From Paramecium tetraurelia (Eukaryota; Ciliophora; Oligohymenophorea; Peniculida; Parameciidae), in the NCBI RefSeq assembly GCF_000165425.1, contig NW_001798970.1:110431-174430 (forward strand): a stretch of 64,000 nucleotides of DNA, in the 5' to 3' direction. Shown piece by piece: positions 35,241 through 45,692 of the stretch (position 1 is the stretch's first letter; each line of letters opens with the position of its first letter). The notes beneath the pieces are model-generated. The model saw only the letters and a program-made list of their open reading frames with translations. It was not told where the DNA came from and searched no databases. The translations under genes were made by a program, and so were the position numbers.

Positions 35241-36073
35241 TTTTTAATTTTAATCAACATATAATTACTTACAACTAGTCAACTTTCTACATATTCTCAT
35301 CATATTTTCAATGTGAAATTAAACTCTAAATGTTATATCCTATTGAAATCTATGCAGATCTAATAAATATACTCTTAAATACTTGCAAAATTTATAATAA
35401 GTTTAAAAATTATCATATCTTAATAATAAAATATGATCAATATTTGAATGATCATTTTTAATAATTATTTGGATGATAAGTAAAAGATTATTATTTTTAA
35501 ATTAAATAAATTTTATTAATAGAAAGTAAGTTCGACTTTATTTCTTATCAATCATAATTGCAACTATTAATAAATCTATAATAAATATCAGACAAATCAT
35601 CAAATATAAAATTTGGAAGAGAACTTAAGATTATAATACAATAACAGCCACTAAGTAAAAAGTATTAATTTCTATTATAATATATATACAATTAACTTTA
35701 TCTGACTTTAATCATCTAATTCTTTGATCCCTCGTTCCACACTTTTTGCATCAAGAACCTTTTCAATAAGTATGATATTACCTCAAACGTGAAAGTTAAA
35801 TCTATCTTTAATCATTCATCAATTTCAATTAAACCATGTCAATTATTATTTAATGATAAATATTATATTCTCTTATATCTCATAAATATGAATATGAAGC
35901 AAAGTAAAATTAGCAGAAATATTAGATTCGACATATCGTTTGATTATATTAAGTAATTAAATTAGCTTTAAATTTATAAATTTTAATTTATTTTATTAAG
36001 AAGTTGATTAGAAAAATTAAATGTTAGAAATTTTATTTTGATAATTTTTAAATTTTTTATACTTAATTATAAT
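35241..36073. other. Long AT-rich intergenic region
   Basis: More than 800 bp upstream of the Cys-rich gene, with no frame I can support on either strand. For this gene-dense window it is a long 5' region, possibly regulatory. Confidence 0.45.
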
Positions 36074-36293
36074 ATGATATTCTAAGGATATAATTTATAC
36101 CAAGCTCGATTAAGATTAATAGATGAGACTATAGATAAAAACGCAAGTAATAAGTTCATACATTAGGAGAACTTGATTTAAATTTAGAGTATAATTAAAA
36201 CTATACTGATTAAAAGAAAATAAATCTAATCATAACCAAGATTAATAATCAAGAAAAATTCAAAATTAATCATCTTTCTACAACAGAAAATGA
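36074..36293 (+). CDS. Possible 63-residue protein with one intron
   Basis: ATG 36074 to TGA 36291-36293 gives 64 codons after removing a GT..AG intron at 36189-36216 (28 nt). The product is polar (Asn, Gln, Asp, Arg, Ser), unlike noise frames, but too short to identify. It could equally be chance or the remnant of a larger gene. Confidence 0.3.
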
Positions 36294-36474
36294 AAATTAA
36301 GGATATATGGATTAATAGATCAAATTTTTTAATATTTTGATCCTAAGTAATTATTATTTATCATAATAAATTTATTTCCCAATGTATTTTTAGTAAAAAT
36401 TGTATATTAATTTAAAATTTATCAATTATCTATTGTTTAATCGTTTGTTAATTTTTGTAATTATTAAAAATTAA

Positions 36475-37556
36475 TCAATCCCTTTAGAATTTACCTTCAA
36501 ACCATTCCCCTATTTTCTCTTGACCAAATTACTTTAATGTACCAGCTCCATGCATATTTCCTTCTTTCCAATATCCCTTATAATTTGATCCATCCTGAAA
36601 TTGCATCTCCCCATATCCATCTTTTCTTCCATTTTTATAGTTGCCTAAAACTAAATTAAAGCCCTACCTACATATTTCTTGCCATCTGGCCAATTGAACT
36701 CCCCTTTTCCATTCATCTTTCCTTACAACCAACTCCCCTTATATTTACGACCATCAACCCACACATACAAACCTTCACCTTGAATTTAATTGTCAATAAA
36801 TTCTCCTTCATAATAAGACCCATCAGAAAAGGTGTATTTCCCTCTTCCTTCTTTTTTTCCTTTAACAAACTCCCCATCATACCATGCTCCATCTGGCCAG
36901 ACTTCTCTGCCTCTTCCGTCCTATAAATCTTGTCTCCATTCCCCTTAATAAAATGCTCCATCATTATGATAAAACATTCCTTCTCCTTGTGCCTAATCTT
37001 ATTGCCAATATCCTTCATACATATCTCCATTTTAATGTATCATTCTTCCATGTCCATTTGCTTTATCATTTTTCCATTCTCCTACATAAATGCTACCTGA
37101 TGGCCAGTACTATATACCATAGCCACTCCTTTATCCTGTTTTCCATCCTCCAACATAAATTACATTAGATTCATTAAATTACTTAAATAACTCAAGTAAT
37201 TACATAAGGTGGATAAGTTGTGATTTTTTTATTATCGGAAGGAATTTGCTTTGGTCGATACTTACCAAATTTTGATATTGTATGTCGAACGAATTCATTT
37301 TCAATTTAAGGTTTTCTTTTGTAAGGAATAGCATCGCTGGAAAAAATGAGATCTGTATCTTCTTGCTGTGTTGAGGTATCCAAAAAGGTGATATTTGCCA
37401 TGTTTTCTGGTTGAGTATCTTCAGGAGTGATCAGGATTGTATTCGACTAAGCTTTTCAATTTAACGTACGTGTTTATATGTTAAAGGGTACATGAGTTCT
37501 GGAGGGTCAACGAATAAGGGTTCTGTCACGGTCTTTGAACAACAACCTTATCCCAT
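36475..37556 (-). CDS. MORN-repeat protein, predicted myristoylated and palmitoylated
   Basis: The start ATG 37554-37556 gives MGQGCCSKTV, a strong N-myristoylation context with two adjacent cysteines for palmitoylation. A 23-nt intron, a polar linker and another 22-nt intron follow. About nine MORN repeats then run to the end, each with the Y-x-G-x-W/F and G-x-G pattern (IYVGEWKNDKANGHGR, MYEGYWQQDQAQGEG, FYQGEWRQDLQDGRGR, WYDGEFVKGKKEGRG, YYEGEFIDNQIQGEG). A 23-nt intron sits in the eighth repeat. The stop is 36475-36477. MORN proteins tether membranes to cytoskeleton, fitting a cortical role. Only 25 bp separate its start from the divergent gene. Confidence 0.88.
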
Positions 37557-37581
37557 TAATAAATTTAGTATTTAAAATAAT

Positions 37582-37977
37582 ATGTAAAATCCATTAAATT
37601 AAGAGGTAACAATTTCACATAAATCCATAGCAATTTATATTGATAGAGAAGATCAATGGAGAATTATGCATTGGAACTTAATAGCCAGTTATTCAAAATG
37701 TAATCCAATTTTTATAATAGAGATTATAGTGTCCTGTTATTAATGTTAGAAAAAAAATTAATGTTCAGCCAGAGCCTAATTTATGAAATGTGGGTATTGT
37801 AGTTAAGTAAATAAAGTGTTTGATCCAGATCCCTTAGTAAATTATCAAATAATATTCATTTAGTTTTATGTTGATGTTTATTGTTAGAATTGCTCCAAAA
37901 GAATCAAAATACCAAAAAATGGAAGTGTTTATAAATGTCCATTCTGTTTTGCTCTAAACAGAAAAACGAATAGATGA
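37582..37977 (+). CDS. Small zinc-ribbon protein
   Basis: Frame of 132 codons from ATG 37582 to TGA 37975-37977. Cysteine pairs occur in series: SCYQCQ, MKCGYCSQVN, YCQNCSK and YKCPFCF, each C-x2-C, enough for two zinc ribbons; the second pair resembles LSD1-type zinc fingers. A 21-nt GT..TAG segment at 37700-37720 could be an intron; since it is a multiple of three without TGA, both spliced and unspliced forms stay open. Function unknown; zinc binding is inferred from the cysteines. Confidence 0.68.
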
Positions 37978-38239
37978 AATAACAAAACATTCATTCTTAA
38001 TATTTTATTTCTAAGATTAATTTTCTATCTATGAAATAACCTAGATTGCTCACGCTTTTAAAATATATATAAATCATATTATGATAATAATACAAAAAAG
38101 TAGTATAATGAATTGTACTATCTTGATATTTAAGATTGTTAAATAGAATATGTAACTGAGATCATTGAGTGATAAATTGGGATTTAATATACTTCTTAAT
38201 TATCAAATATCTACTTGATAGATAATATAAAAAATAAAA

Positions 38240-38692
38240 TCATATTGGTTTCTTATTACTTACATAATCAATAAAATCTTCATAATCTGAAGGATAAGTA
38301 ATTTCAATTTATTGATTTCTTATAGAATTTTTTAACTTTTTTTATTAAGGACTCACCTAGGTCTCTTTGACTCTAAATGATTCATTGAATTTTTTATCAA
38401 TGGTCTATTTATTTTATTACCTGATTTATAAGGAAGCCTTTGGTTTTAATTATTTTAATCTCGGAGTGATATTAACCTACTTTAAAACTAGAAGTTGAGA
38501 GCTTTCTAAGAGGGATGGAGATTTGCTAGTAGGTGTAACAGGTAAGGTTGTCATATGTCTTGGGGTTAAGAATTCTAATTTCTGATTTTAACTTTATGAT
38601 GTTTTTTTTTATTTCTAACTCCTTCCTGGACCTACCATATTAAAGTAATGGTATCTATCTGAAAGCTCGACTAAATGCATTCCGATAATCAT
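38240..38692 (-). CDS. Ser/Pro/Lys-rich 150-residue protein, unknown
   Basis: Intron-less frame from ATG 38690-38692 to TGA 38240-38242. The N-terminus is short and mixed (MIIGMHLVELSDRYHYF), the middle rich in T-P and S-P sites (LTPRH, LPVTPTSKSPS, NITPR) that could be proline-directed kinase targets, and the end acidic (YPSDYEDFIDYV). Composition differs sharply from noise frames around it, so I think it is real. No family recognised. Confidence 0.6.
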
Positions 38693-39443
38693 TTTCTTTC
38701 TTTTTTATATTTCACAATATGCGACTGTCGGTTTAAACATAAAATAAATACATAATATTTATTTATATAAAATATTTTATGCATACTAATAATATCGAAG
38801 TAAGGAAAAATGATAAACGATCTCTGACCCTTTAAGGTTTATTCTAACGATCCTTAGATCTTTTAATTTAGTTTAGGATCATAAAAATATAAGCTAGTTG
38901 GGAGATTTTTGGTATTCTTTATTTTGATTAAAATTTATAATTTATTAATTTTTCATTTAACCTAAGCAGGTTTAATAAACAGATTTGAATTCAATTAAAT
39001 GTTCATTATCTATATACAACTTGAATTCTGAAGATTTATTAAAAATTAAGGACTGGATTTAATCATTAAATATCATAACTGTTAAAGAACGTAAATATAG
39101 ATTTTTGATTTATTAAACATCAAAACAAGCTGGCTGTCTGTAAAAACTGTTATATTTTTAATAAAAAATGATGTTAATCAAAATAATATCAAAATTTCAG
39201 CAATTTTTCTAGAGGTAATACTTCTCTTGATTTAAAAATGCTATTATTTATCCATATTTAATTTATTAGACATTCTTATTACAAAAGCAAAAGTTGTTAG
39301 AAGTTTAATATTCGAGTCTTAACAGAGAGACATTTTAAGCTGAAGATACACAAAGTATAATAATAGATAAATGCACATAAAAGTATAAGAATAGTAACAT
39401 CATAGATAAACATTTTAAAACTACTTAAATTTTAGAAAATATA
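38693..39443. other. AT-rich region, no confident gene
   Basis: No frame with family resemblance. It lies upstream of the SNF2 relic and may contain further decayed parts of the same gene, but I could not recognise helicase motifs here. Confidence 0.35.
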
Positions 39444-39710
39444 AATACTGCAGATTGGATGGATCAGCACCAATTAACGTTAGAGATGAAAATATTCAAG
39501 GAGTCTTTAGAATCCTGATTCAGGCTTTTTTGTATAATTTTGACAGAGACTATAATCCTCAATTAGTTCAACAGGCTATGGATAGAACTCATAGAATCGG
39601 ATAGAAAAAGAAAATTATGCTTTATAGATCAAAATCTTGATCAACCGTGGAAGGTAAGATTTTAGAGAGAGATGCTTCTGAATATAAAAATATTTAGAAT
39701 ATTCTTAAAT
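39444..39710 (+). pseudogene. Relic of an SNF2/ISWI-type helicase gene
   Basis: One plus frame spells late SNF2 helicase-core motifs: KYCRLDGSAP (family YCRLDGST), then after an internal loss YNFDRDYNPQLVQQAMDRTHR and RIGQKKKIMLYR (family DWNPQ..LQAMDRAHRIGQKK), and STVEGKILERD (family NTVEE+ILER). About 35 residues normally between the first two, including the conserved Arg-finger region, are gone without changing frame. A TGA at 39638-39640 interrupts before STVE. No ATG, and the first two thirds of the ATPase are missing. This is a clear broken gene fragment. Confidence 0.85.
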
Positions 39711-40144
39711 AATTCTTTAAAATTCAAATTTTCTTTCTATTTTATATATCCAAGAGAAAAATCATTAGAGACCTTTTGCAGCATATTTTATAGTATAAAT
39801 GTACATTTATAGTAATTATTTTAGTATTCTAGATAATTCTGATAATTTCAAATTAATTCTAATATAAAGAAAATAATCAAATTTAACATATGTGTATATA
39901 TGAATAAATAAAAAATTATTTCAGTATTTGAAGATATGTTTTATTCAAAGGAATAGTGTTGTAACTAGGATGAACACAAACATAAAATAATATGATATTT
40001 TTTGAATTAACATGTTTTCATTAATAAATGTATATATTTTAACTTTTAATTTTAACAACTCAATCCAGCATTCAAAAGATGCTTAACAATAAATAGGTAA
40101 TATTGTATTTCTCATAATATTAATATTTTATAATTAAATAATAG
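39711..40144. other. AT-rich gap upstream of kinase gene
   Basis: About 430 bp, no supportable frame. An upstream ATG near 40079 reads in frame with the kinase only if a 47-48 nt segment were removed, longer than other introns here, so I did not use it. Confidence 0.45.
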
Positions 40145-41844
40145 ATGCACTTGAATATTCAAGGCTCTAGAAAACCCAGTTAGATTAGTAGCCCAACCTC
40201 AATCAAGAAGCCAACGATATCTTAACTTCTCATAAACTTTAGATCACCTATTACTGTTCCTAATAGTTCATAGGTTTCACCTCAGAATTCTGAACAAAAT
40301 CTTCAAAAAGCATTGCATTCTCATAAGGGATCTTAGATTGATGTTACAAATTTAACAAAATTGATTAGACATAGTAAATCACCAAATTTAGAAATAAATG
40401 ATGTTCAAAGCAATGAAAATTAAAGCTAATAATAATTATAAGCATTACTCGCAAAAGCAAGAGAAATTACTTAGAATAAATCGAAACCACCAATAATTAA
40501 GCAATAAGTTTAATCGATTTAAACACAATCAATTAATCAATTAAAGGAACTATTCAATGATAATTTGTATTGCAGAAATACATTTCATTTTCATTTTGTA
40601 GTTGGGATAGGTGGATTTGGTAAAGTATGGAAAGTGGAGCACAAGAAAACAGGGCAAATATATGCCATGAAGGAAATGTCAAAAGCATTGTAAAAATACA
40701 AATTTATACTAGAATTATAACAAAAAAAAGTGTAAATTCAGTAATGAACGAGAGAATACTTTTGAGTGAACTAAAACATCCATTCCTAGTTAACATGAAT
40801 TACGCTTATTAAGACAAAGAAACATTGTATTTAATTATGGATTATATGTCTGGAGGTGACTTGAGGTATCATATAGGAAGAATGAGAAGATTCAATGAAG
40901 AGTAGACTAGTAACATCAAAACTATTATTTTGAGGGTTTTTTGTGGCTTGCATATTCTTAAGTCTTGAATACGTGCACGAAAATAACATTATTCACAGAG
41001 ATATCAAACCAGAAAATTTAGTATTAGATAATAAAGGATATGTGCATTTGACTGACTTTGGAATAGCTAGAGTTATGAAACCAGAAAATTCAAGTGATAC
41101 AAGTGGAACACCAGGATATATGGGTAAATATTTATGAAAGTTTTTAGCTCCTGAAGTAATGTACAGATAAAATCATACATATGCTGTGGATTATTATGCG
41201 TTGGGAGTCATTGCTTATGAATTTATGTTAGGAAGAGTATATATTATAATTAACCCTTAGAGACCATATGTTGGAAGATCTAGGTAGGAGATTAGAGATT
41301 AAATTATGGCAAAATAGGTTTAAATTAGGAAATCGGATATACCAGAAAATTGGTCTATAGAGGCTGCTGACTTTATTAATAGAGTAATAGTTCTATCAAT
41401 TCAATTAGCTTCTCTAAAGGAAACCTTAGCAAAGATTAGGTTTTAGTGGTAGTTAAGAAATAAAATAACATCCTTGGTTCTAGAAATTTCCTTGGTAGAA
41501 ATTGTAAAATTTTGAATTGAATCCTCCTTTCCAACCAAATGTATTGACTTGTTAATCAATTAGAGAACCGAAGACAATTTTGATTAAAAATAAATAATAT
41601 TGGAAGATTAGGAGAACAATGAATTGATCCAATAGAATCTTCTGGTTTTAAAAGACCCATCATCTTTAGGTATTAAGAGTTAAATCATTAAGAGTTATTT
41701 TAGGGTTATGAGTTTAATGCCAATCAGAGTGTAAATAAAATTTCATCAACCACTGATCAATCTTCGAGTTCATCGTCTAAGCATAGTAGAAATTTCAGTT
41801 CAAACATAGAAAAACAAAAATTTTTTGAACAAGCTCATAAATGA
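40145..41844 (+). CDS. AGC-type Ser/Thr protein kinase
   Basis: A Ser/Gln-rich N-terminal region of about 140 residues precedes the kinase domain. Catalytic features: glycine loop GIGGFGKVWKV, AMKEMSK lysine, NERILLSELKHPFLV helix C, HRDIKPENLVL catalytic loop, LTDFGIA, GTPGYM then APEV, VDYYALGVIAYEF, and the AGC closing RLGFSGSQEIKQHPWF followed by a Pro-Pro-Phe C-tail. Six or seven introns of 23-25 nt are needed, several inside the kinase domain. Stop TGA 41842-41844 after a Ser-rich tail. The loop-to-tail pattern resembles cyclic-nucleotide-dependent or related kinases. Substrate unknown. Confidence 0.88.
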
Positions 41845-42068
41845 TTTACATAATCCTATTCATTATAGTATTTTAATGCTATTTATAAATTATATAATTT
41901 AATTATAATCATTTATTAATTGGATTATATCAGTTTTAGAATTTTCCAAGAAAATATTATTAATCCATTTTCCCTATTGAAACTATTAATAATTAATTTT
42001 CGAATGAAATTTTCTAGAAAAATGGGAGAAGATCAAAAAGTCAACCTAAAAACAAAGAAAATAATGAA

Positions 42069-42355
42069 ATGCCCCAAAAATCCTAATAAGGAATAACATA
42101 GCAAATTATTGAAATTATTGCTACTGTTATCAGACTTACACAAAGATCTTGACAACTTAGAAGGATCTTGTCCAAAAGAGTTCTAAAAAATACCTAAATA
42201 GAATCCAAAGTCGAAGGGAAAAGACTCCAAATTTTAAAGTAAATCTAAATCAACTTCCACAAAAAGTCTCAAATGATAGTTAATTTGAATTTGGATTATA
42301 CAAACCATTATATAATTTAATTGATACATCCTCAAATCCTCTTGATACAATATGA
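42069..42355 (+). CDS. Small basic protein, unknown
   Basis: With a 20-nt intron at 42126-42145 the frame reads 89 codons from ATG 42069 to TGA 42353-42355: a Gln/Ile helix (GITQQIIEIIAT), a basic segment (KSSKKYLNRIQSRREKTP) and a polar end. The same frame is open upstream of 42069 with a basic Arg/Ser/Lys-rich run (NGRRSKSQPKNKENNE), so the real start is probably further 5' through an intron I could not find. An unspliced frame from ATG 42004 to 42276 is a weaker alternative. Confidence 0.5.
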
Positions 42356-42911
42356 GAAATATTTAATGACTTTTAAGTAAGGTATTTCTTCTTTTTTCCT
42401 TCTATTCCAAAATAGTTGTTACTTAGAAGGTTCTATAATAGAATATTAGCATATAAATTATATGGAAGTAATTTAAAAATCCTTTCTTATAGAGATTAAC
42501 TTATTTATATCATAAGATATTTGTGCTGATTGAAATTTTGAGTCTAGAATTTTATATTTAATTCATTGTTTAGGCTCGAAGAAAGATGTAATTCATTTTA
42601 CTCAACTCTCTATTCTTCTTATTAGTCCTTTACGTATTAATTAATGTTTATAATTCATTTTGATCCCAAGTCAAATCACTCAATAAAGTAAATATTAAAA
42701 AGAAAATAGTAAACATATAATTATAATTATTAAATTTGACAATAGATTCTTATGAAATGATGATGATAGAGTAGATTGCACATAATGGTTTGGTTTTTGA
42801 AATGATAGTCATCATAAAAATGAAAAGATTTATCATGAAAGAGGCGATTTATTTTGATAATGTATTTATTTCAAGATAGTTATTTTTTATTAATCCTATT
42901 AAAGAAGAAAA
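42356..42911. other. AT-rich intergenic region
   Basis: About 550 bp, no convincing frame on either strand. Confidence 0.45.
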
Positions 42912-43340
42912 ATGTTAAATCATGAAAATTAATAAATTCCTCAAAATACATCTGAAATTACCTCAGACTAAGAGGATTATTTACAGAAAACGATGTATCT
43001 AATTGAACTGTTCGAGAGGTTATAAGATTAGATTTAGGAAATAAAATAACCAAGAACTAGTATTGAGTTAATTGATGCTATTTCACACCTTTTTAATAAC
43101 CAAGAATTAGATTATTAACGAAACCATCAAGCTTGCCCAGATTTCAAAAGTGGTTATAACCTATAAGAAAGTTCTACTCTAAAATAGAATTCAATAATTT
43201 AAACACCATCAGGAATAATCTATGGGTGTTGTTGTCATAAAGAAGGAGATAAGTTAAAGAAGTATTATCCTACTCCTTAAGCACTTGGAGGACACATACT
43301 GTAGGAGAAAAAAAGAATGAATAAATAAAATATAAATTGA
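42912..43340 (+). CDS. 142-residue protein with a CCC motif, unknown
   Basis: Intron-less frame from ATG 42912 to TGA 43338-43340. The first half is a helical Glu/Gln-rich region (MYLIELFERLQDQIQEIKQP), the second half polar with IYGCCCHKEGDKLKKYY, a Cys triplet next to His that could bind metal. No signal peptide or membrane segment. Composition supports a real gene; family unknown. Confidence 0.6.
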
Positions 43341-45692
43341 ATGATTCAAAATTATATTTTACAGAATATTATTGTATTAAATACTTCTTGAAACGATTTA
43401 GGTGGCTGATATTTGCAAAAGAAATTATATTAAAGTAATTTCTCAATAAATCACTCTATGTTGTCTAGTTTAAAGGGATTTTTATCATAATTTTGAGGGT
43501 TCAATAAAAGTATCTAAAATATTCTTAAATTTAGGCTATTAATATTAATCCTCCAAAGCTTTAATTCTCAAATATACATCGCTTATACCATCAAAGTTAC
43601 AGTAATAATAAAATAGTAGATTCTCAATAAATGCTGAACATCAATAAACCAATCTTCTGACTTTTATTATTCTACTCATAATTATAGTGTTTTGATTTAA
43701 GTTTTGTTCATTATATACACTGGTTGAAATCCTTGAAGTTTTAAAGGTATCTTATTTGATTACATTGCTTTTTAGAAGAACTCAATAATCTAAAGGATAA
43801 ATTTTAAATTTCATTATTAACTGTAATTAAGTTTATGGGCTTTATGTGTTCTGATTTTCTTTTGGTTCAAATATTTTATGAAACCTTATATACTATTGTA
43901 TCAATATCACTTTTTTTTTTTTATTTCTAATCCTTAATTTATTTGATATTCTCTAATATAAACTCAAGATTTTTAAATCGAACAATTCGTTTGACTTCTT
44001 CTCTTTCAAATGCTTAATATTAATATTGATATCTTAATTATAATTTATTGCTAGCCTAATTATTAATTTCATATATATACTCTTTATAAAAGTTATAATT
44101 ATCTCTAATTAATCTATTATCTGATTATTTAATTCAAGATACACTTTCTTTTTACTCAGCTTCTTTTCCTTTATAAAACTAATTAGCACTAATAATTTGT
44201 TCTCATGATATAGCTGACTTATAAATGTAAAAATTGTAACTCCTATATTGCAATTTTATTAATTCTATAGAAATTGGTTATTATCACATCATAATTTAGA
44301 ATAACTTTGAATGAATATATGATTTAGGATTCCCTCACTTTTCAAATCTTAGATTTCCTGAATCAATAAGAATACCTTAAATATGTAATACAATTAGTTT
44401 AATTACTCTGGACTATTCTTTAGATCAAACCATTTATTTCAGATATCAAATTCCTTAGATCCATAACCATTGTCCATTTTGATTAATCCATAGAATTTAT
44501 TTATATCTTTCCTCATAAATGTATTAATTGAAATTTTTCAATATTTTTTTTGATAGAATCAAGTGAACATAATTAACAATATGCTTTCTAATAATTAAAT
44601 TATTATTTATGCCTTTGTTGTTAATCAGATTTTATTTTCATGATATTTGTAAGTAACAATAAAATAAAATTTGTCTACTTCATAAAACACCAAGTTTATT
44701 CTCTATCAATTTGTTTTAACACTTTATTTAAAAGACCTACCTAAACCTTGAACATTTCGTTGTTTATCCATAAATTTATAGATGTCCAAAATCTTTTTCA
44801 ATTTATTGTATTTCTATATTATTCAAATGTTTTATATGCCACTTATTTTAAGCTTACTTCCTCATTTATTCACCAAACTGATTTGTAAGTCTGAATTAAA
44901 ATGATATCTTTTGCTAACAAATCTCTAATTCCTGATTCCTATAATTTTACAATTGTTGATAGCATTGTACATATCAGTTGTACTATTCAGCTGATTGAAT
45001 GTCTATCCAATATCCCCTGTCTTTCCCTTACATCAATTTTAATTATGGCTGCGTGCTTTATCAACTTTATTTAATTTTTTGTTTCAATACTTGAATAATT
45101 TAGAAAAAGATCAAAAATGGCTCTCTAATTTCTTGAATATTTGATGGCGATAATCTATCGATTGCTCTGTATAAAATCACTATTTTATTTTTCCACATTT
45201 CTTTTCTTTGTAAGAATTTTATAGCCATTTGGTTCTTTAGAGATATTCTGATATTTCTCTAAAATTTCCTTAAGCTAATTATTAAAATGTTTAGCTCCAC
45301 AAAAAAGTATCAAAATTTTTCCAAGGAAAAGAATTTGTGCATTTTTTCCAATTATGCTCTTGTTAATACATAATTGCTAATAGACTTCTCATCCAAATAA
45401 CAAGTGAAATTTGAATAATTTCAACATTCTCCATGCTATGTATGATTTTATTATTTCAAATCTTTTTTATACAAATAAGTTTTTCATTCTTTATACTTCT
45501 TTAAGAGAAGTTGATTTTGCTCCATTTCACTTTAACATCAGCATAAAATTAATAATCACTTAAAACTAATTATAAATACAAAGCTTTTCAACCAAGAAAC
45601 TAAATAATTATTTAATTTATTGCCTTTTATAATTATAAATTATTAATCATTTCAATTAACATTTTAAATAACAATACTAGAAATTACTAAAC
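43341..45692 (-). other. Gene-poor region with decayed minus-strand ORFs
   Basis: Pyrimidine-rich plus strand, so the minus strand is purine-rich like coding strands here. Minus frames of 80-130 codons with good composition occur at 45177-45434 (from an ATG; contains SFPWKNFDTFLWSQTFQQ) and about 44990-45400, but they lie in different frames over the same DNA and are cut by several TGA codons that no short intron removes. I read this as one or more decayed genes. I could not identify the ancestor. Confidence 0.35.

Noticed and set aside
40079-40144. Upstream first exon for the AGC kinase
   Set aside because: It needs an intron of about 47 nt, outside the 19-32 nt range seen elsewhere in the window.
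42004-42276. Unspliced 90-codon plus-strand frame
   Set aside because: A 20-nt intron at 42126-42145 joins two better frames ending at 42355, so this frame is probably a shadow.
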